DNA from: Pseudomonadales bacterium
Lineage (GTDB): Bacteria; Pseudomonadota; Gammaproteobacteria; Pseudomonadales; Pseudohongiellaceae
Direction of reading: 5' to 3'
Length of the DNA stretch: 64,000 nt
Assembly: GCA_022819645.1 (NCBI GenBank)
Contig: JAJEGU010000033.1
Location: 1-64,000 of the forward strand
Both the position numbers and the translations under genes were made by a program. A model generated the notes under the pieces. It searched no databases, was not told the origin of the DNA, and saw nothing but the letters and a program-made list of their open reading frames with translations. Shown one piece after another: positions 25,400 to 33,634 of the stretch. Within the stretch, counting starts at the first letter, position 1. The number at the start of each line of letters is the position of its first letter.

Positions 25400-26287
25400 A
25401 TGATACGAACAATGCAATCGTTGATGCTGGCAAGCTTGCTTGCCGCTTCCAATCCGGCCCTCGCCCAGGGCGGCGGCCTGATCGCCGGCGGCGCTGAAGT
25501 TGTCGAAGTCCGCGGCGGTTTCGGCTTTCTCGAAGGCCCGGTGACCGATGCCGCCGGCGATCTCTATTTCACCGACATCAACAACAACCAGATCTGGCGC
25601 TACAGCGCCGGCGGCGAGTTCGAGGTCGCCATCGAGCCAAGCCATTTCGCCAACGGGCTGACCCTTGATCTCGACGGCTCGCTGCTGATTTGCGAGCAGA
25701 ACGCCCAGCGCATCACCCGGCGCGAGGCCGACGGCAGTCTTTCAGTGGTGGCGGACAGCTACAATGGCGCGCCATTCAACAGCCCCAACGATCTCTGGGT
25801 GCATCCCGACGGCTCGATCTATTTCACCGATCCGCGCTACCGCTTCCCGGAAGGGCCGCCCTCCCAGCCCGGTGAGTATGTCTATCGAATCTCTCCCGAC
25901 CGCCAGACCGTCGAGGCGCTGGTCACCGACATCCCCAAACCCAACGGCATCGTCGGCACCGAAGACGGCGGCACCCTGTATCTGGCAAGCACCGAAACCA
26001 ACACGATCTACCGCTTCGACATCGCCGCCGACGGCTCGCTGGAAAATCGCCGCGATTTCGCCGAACAGGGCTCCGACGGCATGACTCTCGACGAGCGCGG
26101 CAATGTCTATCTGACCTGGATTGGCGGCGTCAGCATCCGCAACCCGGACGGCGAAGAGATCGAATTCATCGAAACGCCCCAGATGCCCGCCAATGTTGGC
26201 TTTGGCGGCAGCGATGGCAGAACCCTGTACATGACCGCGCGCACCAGCCTCTACGCCATCGAGATGAATGTGGAGGCCAGCCGCTGA
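25400..26287 (+). CDS. exported SMP-30/gluconolactonase family protein
   Basis: A 295-residue protein with a signal peptide (MIRTMQSLMLASLLAAS, cleavage near ALAQGG) and a six-bladed propeller of the SGL family. The metal ligands are recognisable: FLEGPVTDAAGDLYFTD (Glu), SPNDLWVHPDGSIYFTDP (Asn) and KPNGIVGTEDG plus GSDGMTLDERGN (Asn/Asp). Members hydrolyse sugar lactones or organophosphates with a divalent cation. A strong AAGGAG site lies 6-10 bases before the ATG. The periplasmic location is less usual for the family. Confidence 0.85.
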   Translation: MIRTMQSLMLASLLAASNPALAQGGGLIAGGAEVVEVRGGFGFLEGPVTDAAGDLYFTDINNNQIWRYSAGGEFEVAIEPSHFANGLTLDLDGSLLICEQNAQRITRREADGSLSVVADSYNGAPFNSPNDLWVHPDGSIYFTDPRYRFPEGPPSQPGEYVYRISPDRQTVEALVTDIPKPNGIVGTEDGGTLYLASTETNTIYRFDIAADGSLENRRDFAEQGSDGMTLDERGNVYLTWIGGVSIRNPDGEEIEFIETPQMPANVGFGGSDGRTLYMTARTSLYAIEMNVEASR

Positions 26288-26383
26288 TTCACCGGGTATC
26301 CCGGTAACAAATTATGCTAGGATTCGTCCTGTTCCCAATGAGGTCAGAATCTGGTCTGGCGCCTTTTGCATGAGGAAAACGAC

Positions 26384-28237
26384 GTGAAGAGATTTTCGCT
26401 TGCGGCCATCGCCGCCCTGTTGCTTGCCCCGCCGCTGTACGCCGGCGAGCGGGTGGGCGATTTCGCCCTGATCGATCACCAGGGCGCATACCACCACATG
26501 GCCTGGTACGACGACCAGGAAGCCATCGTGCTGCTGCCCCAGGCCAACGGCGCCACCGACGCCGAAGCCCTGGCGGCCTTGCGGGAATTGCGCTCCCGGT
26601 ACGAAGTGCAGGGCGTGGTGTTCCTGCTCATCAACCCCGGCCTCGATAGCGACCGGGAAGCCGTGGCGGCGGATACCGAATCCCTGAACATCGACCTGCC
26701 GGTACTCATGGACGACACCCAGCTTGTGGCCGACCTGCTTGGCCTGCGCCGCATGGACGAAGCCGTGGTCTACGATCCGGCCTCCTTTGAAGTGCTGTAT
26801 CGCGGTGAAGCAGGCGACGCCCTGGCGGGAGCCCTCGATCAGGTTCTCGCCGGCGACAGCATCGAACCCGGCGTGGCGGCAAGCGACGGCGCGGCAATCT
26901 CTTACGACGGCCTCGAAGCACACGGCGAACTGTCCTACGAGCACGACATCGCGCCGATCATCGCCGAGAACTGCGCCGAGTGTCATCGCCAGGGGGGTAT
27001 CGCCCCATTCGCCATGGACAGCAAGCTTGCGATCCAGGGTTGGTCGCCGATGATTCGTGAGGTCATATTGACCAAACGCATGCCTCCGGGCCAGATCGAC
27101 AACAAGGTCGGCCACAAGATGCGCAATGAGATGAATCTCGCCGACGCCGAGATTCAGAAGCTCGTAAGCTGGATTGACGCCGGCGCCAATACCGAAAGCG
27201 AAACCGATCCACTGGCCCGGCTCGAGTGGCCCGAAACCAAGTGGACCCTGGCCGAAGTCCTCGGCGAGCCCGACATCATCGTCGAGATTCCTCCACAGAC
27301 CATCCCCGCCACCGGCGTGGTGGACTACATGAACATCCCCATCGATCTCGGCCTTACGGAAGACCGCTGGGTGCGCGGCTCGGAAGTAGCTCCCGGTTCC
27401 CCGGAAGTGCTGCACCATATCATTACCACGGTGATTCCCCCCGAAGGCCGCCGGGATCCCATGGCAGCGATAGTCGAGGCGATCAACGCGCTGCCGGAAG
27501 AGCGCGCCGTGAAAATCCGCACCGATATCTTCACCGCGGTCGTCGCGGGCGAGCCACCGCCGATCGACCGCATCTTTGCGGAAAACCCCGACCTCGATGT
27601 AAGCGGCCTGATTGGCGGCGGAGACGAGAACCAGGGTTCCGTGGCGGGATATGCCCCGGGCAACAGCTTCTCCCTCAATCCCGAAGGCGTCGGCGGTCTG
27701 CTCAAGGCCGGCTCCACGCTCAACCTGCAGATGCACTACACCACCTCGGGCAGGGAAACCGTGGACGCCACCGAAATCGCCATCTACTTCTACGATGAGG
27801 ACGTAATCCCCGCCGAGCGCATGTCCGGCGGCGTGGGCAACGCCTTCACCATAGACATTCCGGCCCAGGCCAAGGACCACGAAATGCAACTCGTAACCCA
27901 TGTCCCGGAAGAAGCCGAGATTTACTCCCTGATGCCGCACATGCATTTCCGCGGCAAGCGCATGGCCTTCACCGCCCGCTACCCGGACGGCAGCGAGGAA
28001 GTGATCCTTTCAGTGCCCGCCTACTCGTTCAACTGGCAATTGAGCCACGAACTCGAAACGCCGTTGCGGGTTCCCGCGGGCACCCGGATCGTCGCCACCG
28101 GCGCTTTCGATAATTCATCCCAGAACGAATACAACCCGGACCCGAATATCGAAGTCCACTGGGGCGAACAAAGCTGGGAAGAGATGTTCATGGGCTTCTA
28201 TAGCTGGAAGAACATCGATCAGGCCGGTTCCGAATAA
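26384..28237 (+). CDS. redoxin-like / cytochrome c-like / PHM-like copper protein fusion
   Basis: A 617-residue exported protein (signal peptide VKRFSLAAIAALLLAPP). Domain order: a thioredoxin/AhpC-like domain lacking a CxxC pair (residues ~20-165), a short segment with one CxxCH haem-c site CAECH (~200), then a region with the copper-ligand style motifs of ascorbate-dependent type II monooxygenases: LHHIITTV, LQMHYTTSG and MPHMHFRGKRM. The GTG at 26384 follows a GAGGA site and starts the signal peptide directly; an ATG 18 bases upstream is possible. Substrate unknown; a copper/haem hydroxylase in the periplasm is the likely role. A strong terminator follows. Confidence 0.75.
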   Translation: MKRFSLAAIAALLLAPPLYAGERVGDFALIDHQGAYHHMAWYDDQEAIVLLPQANGATDAEALAALRELRSRYEVQGVVFLLINPGLDSDREAVAADTESLNIDLPVLMDDTQLVADLLGLRRMDEAVVYDPASFEVLYRGEAGDALAGALDQVLAGDSIEPGVAASDGAAISYDGLEAHGELSYEHDIAPIIAENCAECHRQGGIAPFAMDSKLAIQGWSPMIREVILTKRMPPGQIDNKVGHKMRNEMNLADAEIQKLVSWIDAGANTESETDPLARLEWPETKWTLAEVLGEPDIIVEIPPQTIPATGVVDYMNIPIDLGLTEDRWVRGSEVAPGSPEVLHHIITTVIPPEGRRDPMAAIVEAINALPEERAVKIRTDIFTAVVAGEPPPIDRIFAENPDLDVSGLIGGGDENQGSVAGYAPGNSFSLNPEGVGGLLKAGSTLNLQMHYTTSGRETVDATEIAIYFYDEDVIPAERMSGGVGNAFTIDIPAQAKDHEMQLVTHVPEEAEIYSLMPHMHFRGKRMAFTARYPDGSEEVILSVPAYSFNWQLSHELETPLRVPAGTRIVATGAFDNSSQNEYNPDPNIEVHWGEQSWEEMFMGFYSWKNIDQAGSE

Positions 28238-28260
28238 AAGCTCGGCACACCAGGCAAGAC

Positions 28261-28291
28261 AGAAAAGGCGGGCATTGCCCGCCTTTTCTTT
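28261..28291 (+). terminator. rho-independent terminator
   Basis: A perfect 13-bp stem AGAAAAGGCGGGC / GCCCGCCTTTTCT with loop ATT and trailing T residues, 23 bases after the stop of the copper protein gene. Confidence 0.9.
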
Positions 28292-28477
28292 GGTAATTAT
28301 TTTGTGTAACAGCATCATGGAGTACCTATCAGCCAGGATTGCAAAAGAGAAATGTTTTTGACATTACCTAGTCATGTTGGTAACGAGTCACAGAAGTGGT
28401 CGGGCAATTTTGGACAGCCTGAAATTGGGAGGTTTCAATCGGCGCTTTTGGGGAGAATTACGGGTTGATTGAATACT

Positions 28478-28633
28478 CTAATATGGCATTTCGTGATCTT
28501 TGATACCAGATTCAATTAAAAATTCGGGAGAAATTCTTGGATTCGAGACTCTACCCCAAAGTTCAGTATGTGGGTCTCTTTTTATATCTTTCTTCATAAC
28601 ATACAAAATTTTTGGAACCAAAAAATCCATCAT
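28478..28633 (-). CDS. possible 51-residue small protein or gene remnant
   Basis: A minus-strand ORF starting MMDFLVPKILYVMKKDIKRD and ending KDHEMPY. Composition is AT-rich, like the rest of the 28300-29600 island, and codon use looks protein-like, but there is no clear ribosome-binding site and a stop lies just upstream of the double ATG. It could be the tail of a decayed gene. The remaining ~200 bases on each side hold nothing I can identify. Confidence 0.3.
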   Translation of the reverse strand: MMDFLVPKILYVMKKDIKRDPHTELWGRVSNPRISPEFLIESGIKDHEMPY

Positions 28634-28851
28634 CGCTAGGCTATGTTGAATTTGCCTTACTCCTGTACCTGAGGGATGTGTGTTGCGCCATGATGTCCTC
28701 GAAATCTGATCGGATGCAACAATCTATCACAGTGGTGTAGTCTGGAGGTCTGGAGGCGGCTAATCACCTACCTTTGGACATCGTCGAGTATACGAGGCGG
28801 GTGCAATCCGACCCATACATTCCTTTATTCATGCAATCCGGGTGCTAAGGG

Positions 28852-28879
28852 TTGACAAGATATGTATAGATGCAATAAT
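28852..28879 (+). promoter_or_regulatory. sigma-70-like promoter for the RHH/2-TM operon
   Basis: TTGACA at 28852-28857 and AATAAT at 28874-28879 with 16-base spacing, about 65 bases before the chosen start. The -35 is a perfect consensus match. Confidence 0.55.
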
Positions 28880-28944
28880 GGAGACATCAATTTGCCAGCT
28901 TTTTACTGGCAAGGCAATCAATGCAAACAAAGCAAGAGGTTGAT

Positions 28945-29160
28945 ATGGAAACTAAAAAAGTGACGATGGGCCTGACAAAGCGAGACATTGCAAACACGGA
29001 AGTGCTGGTGGAACGCATGCATGCCAGAAACAAGGCGTCGGTCGTGAGCAATGCGCTTGCACTCACAGCCTTGTTGACGGAGCGGACTGCGGAAGGCGAT
29101 GAGCTGTTGCTACGAAAGAAAGATGGGACGATGGAGCGAATTCTTATTGCCAACATGTGA
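28945..29160 (+). CDS. ribbon-helix-helix-like small protein
   Basis: A 71-residue protein whose middle resembles Arc/MetJ-type RHH DNA-binding proteins: strand KKVTMGLTKRDI, helix NTEVLVERMHARN, turn and second helix KASVVSNALALTALLTER. The C-terminal ELLLRKKDGTMERILI recurs in small RHH proteins. AAGAGG lies 6 bases before this ATG, preferred over an ATG 24 bases upstream. It overlaps the next gene by GTGA, so the two are translationally coupled, and it may autoregulate the pair. Located in an AT-richer island. Confidence 0.6.
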   Translation: METKKVTMGLTKRDIANTEVLVERMHARNKASVVSNALALTALLTERTAEGDELLLRKKDGTMERILIANM

Positions 29161-29459
29161 GTACTCAATTTATGAATGAGCGGGAAGTTCGCGACGGATC
29201 TACCCGGGGTGACGAGTCGTTCCAACAGGACGACTGGGGCGATACGCTTGGAGCCAAGGAACCAGAACACAGAAGTGCCTATCATAGCGACATTTGGTTT
29301 TGGAGAATTACCGTGGTCGCCTTGGCCGTGATTGTATTGGTCTCGCTAGGCGGGGGAATCTGGCTGGCATCACTGGAAAAGGATATTCCCGAGGCAGTTC
29401 TGGCATTAGGCGCCACAGCTGTCGGCGCGCTTGGTGGGGTAGTCGCGGGACAACGTTGA
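29157..29459 (+). CDS. small two-TM membrane protein
   Basis: A 100-residue GTG-initiated protein overlapping the RHH gene by four bases. An acidic, disordered N-terminal half (residues 1-45) is followed by two hydrophobic segments (about 47-70, IWFWRITVVALAVIVLVSLG; and 78-97, AVLALGATAVGALGGVVAG). The pair with a DNA-binding protein recalls phage or plasmid accessory modules, or a regulator plus membrane effector. I do not recognise the family. An internal ATG five codons in is an alternative start. Confidence 0.6.
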   Translation: MSTQFMNEREVRDGSTRGDESFQQDDWGDTLGAKEPEHRSAYHSDIWFWRITVVALAVIVLVSLGGGIWLASLEKDIPEAVLALGATAVGALGGVVAGQR

Positions 29460-29548
29460 GCCGGAACTGGCTTGTGCGGTCATCGCAGCACATCTTGTTG
29501 TACTTCCAGCGAAGAAGTCAACTCTGGTGCCGGAGCCAGTCTGCTTTA

Positions 29549-29589
29549 GGTATTCTCTGGAAATTCTCTCCATAGAATTTTTCATTATC
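29549..29589 (+). repeat. 42-bp hairpin repeat, copy C
   Basis: Arms GGTATTCTCTG and TTTTTCATTATC around the stem AAATTCT/AGAATTT. Other copies are at 37776-37817 (inverted) and 56673-56714. It lies in the convergent gap before the alpha/beta hydrolase gene. Confidence 0.7.
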
Positions 29590-29649
29590 ATCCTTAGTGC
29601 CGCATAGAAATGCTGCCGGGTTGAATCGACAGCATTTTCTTGTCTTCTC

Positions 29650-30681
29650 CTACCGCCACACACTCGCCGGCTGGGCGGGGTCGGACTCCAGGAAACGAAT
29701 CAGGTCATTGTGGAACTGGTCGGAAATCTCGATGTGGGGGTTGTGGCCCACATCGGGATACAGCAGCAGCGCGGAATTCCGCAACTCGTTGTGGACATGG
29801 GTGGCGCGGGCAACGAAGTCGTCGATCAGCAGATCGTCTTCGCCGCCGATGACCAGCGCCTTGGCATGGATATGCTGCCAGTCGTACACCACCGGATCGT
29901 TATACATCATGGCCGAAACCATGCGGCGCACCCGGGCGTAGTGGGGGTAGCCGCCGGAAAGCGTCTGGCCGTAGGAACGCCGGACGAACTCCAGTTGTTG
30001 CGGCGGCCAGAAGTCGGTGTAATAGCGCTGATGGCCGCGCAGGATGGACTGGTAAGTCGGCACGCCGGGCTCGCCCGCCATGGGGTCGCTCCAGGGGCGG
30101 GATTGACGGGAATCCACCAGGCCGATCTGATTCACCATGACGACATGGCTGACGCTGTCCGGGTACTGCATGGAGAATCGGCTGACCACCATGCCGCCCA
30201 TCGAATGGCCGACAGCCGCCACCCGGTCGATATCCAACTCATCGAGTAGCGCCTGCATGTTGGCCGCCACAAAATTGAAGTTGTAGGGAATCAGGGCCTT
30301 GGAGGATTTTCCATAGCCGATGCGGTCCACGGCGATGACGCGAAAGCCCGCTTCGGACAAGATCCGGAATGTCGGCGAGTAGGCTTCGGAATAGAAGTTT
30401 CCGCCGTGTTGCCAGAACACCGTTTGGCCGTTGGCCTCGCCGGTTGACGGAATATCCATGTAGGCCATGCGCATTTTCTCGCCGTAGCGGTCAAACTCCA
30501 GAAACCGGACCGGCCAGGGATAGTCAATCTCTTCAAAATTGATCGACACCGGGCCCCAGTGCGCAGGCGCTTCGGCCGGCGGTTGCGCGGGCCACTCCTC
30601 TTCGGCAATCGCCCGGGACATCGCGAGCATTGCGCTGAGCGTGGCAACCAGGGCCAGCAGCGGGTGCTTGATTCTGTTCAT
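29650..30681 (-). CDS. exported alpha/beta hydrolase
   Basis: A 343-residue protein with a signal peptide (to about residue 26, SRAIAEE) and an alpha/beta-hydrolase domain. The nucleophile elbow is GHSMGG (Ser near residue 160), the oxyanion-side motif is QHGGNFY, the acid lies in LVIGGEDDLLI, and the catalytic His is in DVGHNPHIE. Esterase or C-C hydrolase-like activity in the periplasm is expected; substrate unknown. Monocistronic, divergent from the ICMT-like gene. Confidence 0.85.
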   Translation of the reverse strand: MNRIKHPLLALVATLSAMLAMSRAIAEEEWPAQPPAEAPAHWGPVSINFEEIDYPWPVRFLEFDRYGEKMRMAYMDIPSTGEANGQTVFWQHGGNFYSEAYSPTFRILSEAGFRVIAVDRIGYGKSSKALIPYNFNFVAANMQALLDELDIDRVAAVGHSMGGMVVSRFSMQYPDSVSHVVMVNQIGLVDSRQSRPWSDPMAGEPGVPTYQSILRGHQRYYTDFWPPQQLEFVRRSYGQTLSGGYPHYARVRRMVSAMMYNDPVVYDWQHIHAKALVIGGEDDLLIDDFVARATHVHNELRNSALLLYPDVGHNPHIEISDQFHNDLIRFLESDPAQPASVWR

Positions 30682-30806
30682 GGTGTTCTCCTCAGGATGG
30701 AATTGCAGCCTGTAACGACCGGCGGATTATAGACTGGCCCGGCAACAATGTGCCGCCTGTTGAATCAGGTATCATGGATTGCAGTTAACCTTTCGGGGAA
30801 ATAGCC

Positions 30807-31274
30807 ATGAGTGATTCAGCCAGTCGCCCGAAACGCATTATTATTCCGCCGGTCTGGTTCGCGCTCGGCCTGGTTGCGGTTTTCCTGCTTGACCGCGGAT
30901 TCCCGCAAGCGGGATTTTCAGGCACGATGACTGTCGGTCTCGGCGTGATGCTGGCGCTACTCGGTCTGGCCTTGACGATTTCCGCCGCGGGGCTGTTCCG
31001 GAAGGCGGAAACCGGCATCGTCCCCTTCTCGGACGCCTCCTCACTGGTCACCTCCGGCGCTTTCCGTTTCAGTCGCAATCCCATGTATCTCGGCATGGCG
31101 CTGGTGCTGCTGGGAACCGCGCTGATCACCGGCACGGCTGCCGGCTTGCTGGTTGCGCCAGCGTTCATGCTGATTATCCAGTTGCGCTTCATTCTGGGTG
31201 AGGAACAGATGATGAGCGAGATTTTCGGCGGGGAGTACGAGGATTACCGCCGCAGGGTCCGGCGCTGGCTGTAA
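30807..31274 (+). CDS. isoprenylcysteine carboxyl methyltransferase-like (PEMT/ICMT) membrane protein
   Basis: A 155-residue integral membrane protein with about four hydrophobic helices and the ICMT/PEMT signature FRFSRNPMYLGMALVLLG, followed by the C-terminal EEQMMSEIFGGEYEDYRRRVRRW, which matches the SAM-binding end of bacterial ICMT-like methyltransferases. The substrate in bacteria is generally unknown (lipid or small thiol). A REP-free gap precedes it. A lone MITE-1 end starts directly after its stop. Confidence 0.8.
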   Translation: MSDSASRPKRIIIPPVWFALGLVAVFLLDRGFPQAGFSGTMTVGLGVMLALLGLALTISAAGLFRKAETGIVPFSDASSLVTSGAFRFSRNPMYLGMALVLLGTALITGTAAGLLVAPAFMLIIQLRFILGEEQMMSEIFGGEYEDYRRRVRRWL

Positions 31275-31295
31275 GCGCAAAAATGAGAATTGCCG
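31275..31295 (-). repeat. solo MITE-1 terminal repeat
   Basis: GCGCAAAAATGAGAATTGCC at 31276-31295 matches the reverse complement of the MITE-1 left end with two differences. No partner end is found nearby, so this is a relic or an internal-deletion product. Confidence 0.55.
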
Positions 31296-31383
31296 GGAAA
31301 TTGCGGCAATACTTGCATGGCGCTCGCCCGCTGGGGTAATGTCAGGGCGTTTCGCGGCTGCGGCCGCGCCTGCGAGTGAGGCC

Positions 31384-32664
31384 ATGGTGCATCCCTTTCC
31401 CCTTGCGCGAGCTTGCTCGCGATTGTTGTCGATTTTTCTGATTATTCTTGCGGCGTCTTTCTCCGTCCAGGCCCGGGCGCAGGAACGCGAGCCCGTGCGG
31501 ATCGGCTTCATGGATCCGCTGTCGGGCCCCTTCGCCTCCATCGGCAGCAGTGGGCTGACAGTGCTTGAGTTCACAGCGGATTACCTGTTCAACTCCAGGG
31601 GCGGGATTCTCGGCGGACGCATGATCGAGATCGTGCCGCTGGACAACATGCAAAGCCCCACCGAAACCCAGATCCAGTTTCGCCGGGCGGTGAGCGAGGG
31701 CTTGCGGATCATCTTCCAGGGCAACAGTTCCGCCGTGGCGAACGCCCTCAATACCGCGGTGACGCGGCATAACCGCCGCAACCCGGGCCAGGAAATTCTG
31801 CAACTCAACTATTCCGCGGTGGACCCGATCCTCACCGAGGAAAACTGCAGTTTCTGGCACTTCCGCTTCGACGCCCACGCGGTGATGAAGCTCAATGTGC
31901 TCACCGACTTCATCGCCCGGAATGAGGACATCCAGCGTATGTACATCATCGGCCAGGACTACTCCTTCGGCCATGTGGTCGCGGAAACTTCCGAGCGCCT
32001 GCTGCGCGAGAAGCGACCCGATATCGAGATTGTGGGCAATGAATTCCACCCCATCGGCCAGGTCAAGGATTTCACGCCCTACGTGACCAAGATCGTCGCC
32101 TCCAATGCCGACGCGGTCATCACCGGCAATTTCGGCGCCGATATGGTCTCTCTGGCGCGTTCGATCATCGATTCCGGCCTCGACATTCCCATCTACACTT
32201 TCTACGCCGCCTATGACGGCATTACCGCCACCCTCGGCGCCGACGGCAAGAACCGCATCCGCCTCGTCCACAATGACAGCGCCAACCCCATTCCCACCGG
32301 GGAGCGCAAGCAATTCTACCGGGACTTCAAGACAGCGCACCCGGATCGGGATGTGACCCAGCCGCGGCTTGCCATGGCCCTGTCCATGCTCGTTCAGGCC
32401 ATGGAACAGACCGGTGGCACCGACCCGTACGAGCTCGCCCTGGCGCTTGAGGACATGCGCTTTACCACCCTGAGCGGCGAGGAAGTCTGGATGCGCGGCA
32501 GCGACCACCAGATTTTCCAGGACCTGCACGTATCCGTGATGACCGATGAAAACATCGAGTTCGACGCGGACAACTCCGGATTCGGGCTGTACACCGAGCA
32601 CTTCGTGCCGGCGGAACAAACCGTGATGGAAACGAGTTGCGAGATGAGGCGTCCGCAACGCTGA
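31384..32664 (+). CDS. periplasmic substrate-binding protein of a branched-chain amino-acid-type ABC transporter
   Basis: A 426-residue protein with a signal peptide (MVHPFPLARACSRLLSIFLI, cleavage near ARAQ) and a type I periplasmic-binding fold: VRIGFMDPLSGPFASIG at the N-terminus, MIEIVPLDNMQSPTE, IIGQDYSFGH and PIYTFYAAYDG. First gene of a five-gene operon (binding protein, two permeases, two ATPases). Ligands of such systems include amino acids, amides, urea and aromatic acids; the pocket cannot be read. The ATG at 31384 is preferred because the longer frame precedes the signal peptide. Confidence 0.88.
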   Translation: MVHPFPLARACSRLLSIFLIILAASFSVQARAQEREPVRIGFMDPLSGPFASIGSSGLTVLEFTADYLFNSRGGILGGRMIEIVPLDNMQSPTETQIQFRRAVSEGLRIIFQGNSSAVANALNTAVTRHNRRNPGQEILQLNYSAVDPILTEENCSFWHFRFDAHAVMKLNVLTDFIARNEDIQRMYIIGQDYSFGHVVAETSERLLREKRPDIEIVGNEFHPIGQVKDFTPYVTKIVASNADAVITGNFGADMVSLARSIIDSGLDIPIYTFYAAYDGITATLGADGKNRIRLVHNDSANPIPTGERKQFYRDFKTAHPDRDVTQPRLAMALSMLVQAMEQTGGTDPYELALALEDMRFTTLSGEEVWMRGSDHQIFQDLHVSVMTDENIEFDADNSGFGLYTEHFVPAEQTVMETSCEMRRPQR

Positions 32665-32683
32665 TTAAGGAAGATCGCGGCTT

Positions 32684-33634
32684 ATGCCGGAAGTTCTGGT
32701 TTTCGCCACCCTGAACGGCCTGGTCACCGGGCTGTTGCTGTTCATGCTGGCGAGCGGTCTCACCGTGATCTTCAGCATGATGGGCGTACTCAATTTCGCC
32801 CATGCCAGCTTCTACATGCTCGGCGCCTATTTCGCCTATTCCATCAGCCTGTACTTCGGCTACTGGACCGGGCTGATCCTCGCGCCGCTGATCGTCGGCG
32901 TGCTCGGCGCCCTGGTCGAGCGCTACGGGCTTCGGCGCGTACACCAGCACGGCCACGTGGCGGAACTGGTGTTCACTTTCGGCCTCGCCTTTCTGATCGA
33001 GGAGGCGGTGCAGTTCTTCTGGGGCCAGGACACCAAGAATTATCAGACGCCCGACCTGCTCGACTTTCCCTTGTTCACCTTGTTCGGCCAGGAGTTTTCG
33101 GCCTACCGCGGCTTCATGCTGGCGATTTCGATCGGCATTTTCATCGGACTCTACCAGGTGCTTACCCGTTCGCGCGTCGGCCTGATCATCCAGGCCGCGA
33201 TTTCCCATCCGCATATGGTTGCGAATCTCGGCCACAACGTGCCCCTGATTTTCACGGCGGTGTTCGGTATCGGCACGGCATTGGCCGGGCTTGCCGGGGT
33301 GATTGCGGGCCCGGTGCTGACGACTTTCCCCGGCATGGCGCTAGTGCTCGGCAGCATCGTATTCGTGATCGTCGTCATCGGCGGGCTCGGCTCGCTGCCC
33401 GGGGCGCTGATCGCTTCCCTGCTCATCGGCCTGCTCCAGTCCTACGCCATCGCCGCCAATGTGGGCATGCCGGAATTGCTCGAACTGCTTGGTCTCGAAT
33501 TCCCCCGCAGCCATCCCCTGGATGATTTGTGGACGCTCAATCTGGCCCAGATCGCGCCGATCCTGCCCTTCCTGCTGCTCGTGCTCGTGCTGATATTCCG
33601 CCCCACCGGGCTCATGGGGAAACGCGAACAATGA
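32684..33634 (+). CDS. livH: LivH-type ABC permease
   Basis: A 316-residue inner-membrane permease with about eight TM helices. Family marks are SGLTVIFSMMGVLNFAHASFYMLGAY-type sequence at the N-terminus and the permease signature region GIGTALAGLAGVIAGPVLT near residues 190-212, then VIVVIGGLGSLPGAL. It forms the channel with the adjacent LivM-type protein. Twenty bases after the binding-protein gene; its TGA overlaps the next ATG (ATGA). Confidence 0.9.
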   Translation: MPEVLVFATLNGLVTGLLLFMLASGLTVIFSMMGVLNFAHASFYMLGAYFAYSISLYFGYWTGLILAPLIVGVLGALVERYGLRRVHQHGHVAELVFTFGLAFLIEEAVQFFWGQDTKNYQTPDLLDFPLFTLFGQEFSAYRGFMLAISIGIFIGLYQVLTRSRVGLIIQAAISHPHMVANLGHNVPLIFTAVFGIGTALAGLAGVIAGPVLTTFPGMALVLGSIVFVIVVIGGLGSLPGALIASLLIGLLQSYAIAANVGMPELLELLGLEFPRSHPLDDLWTLNLAQIAPILPFLLLVLVLIFRPTGLMGKREQ

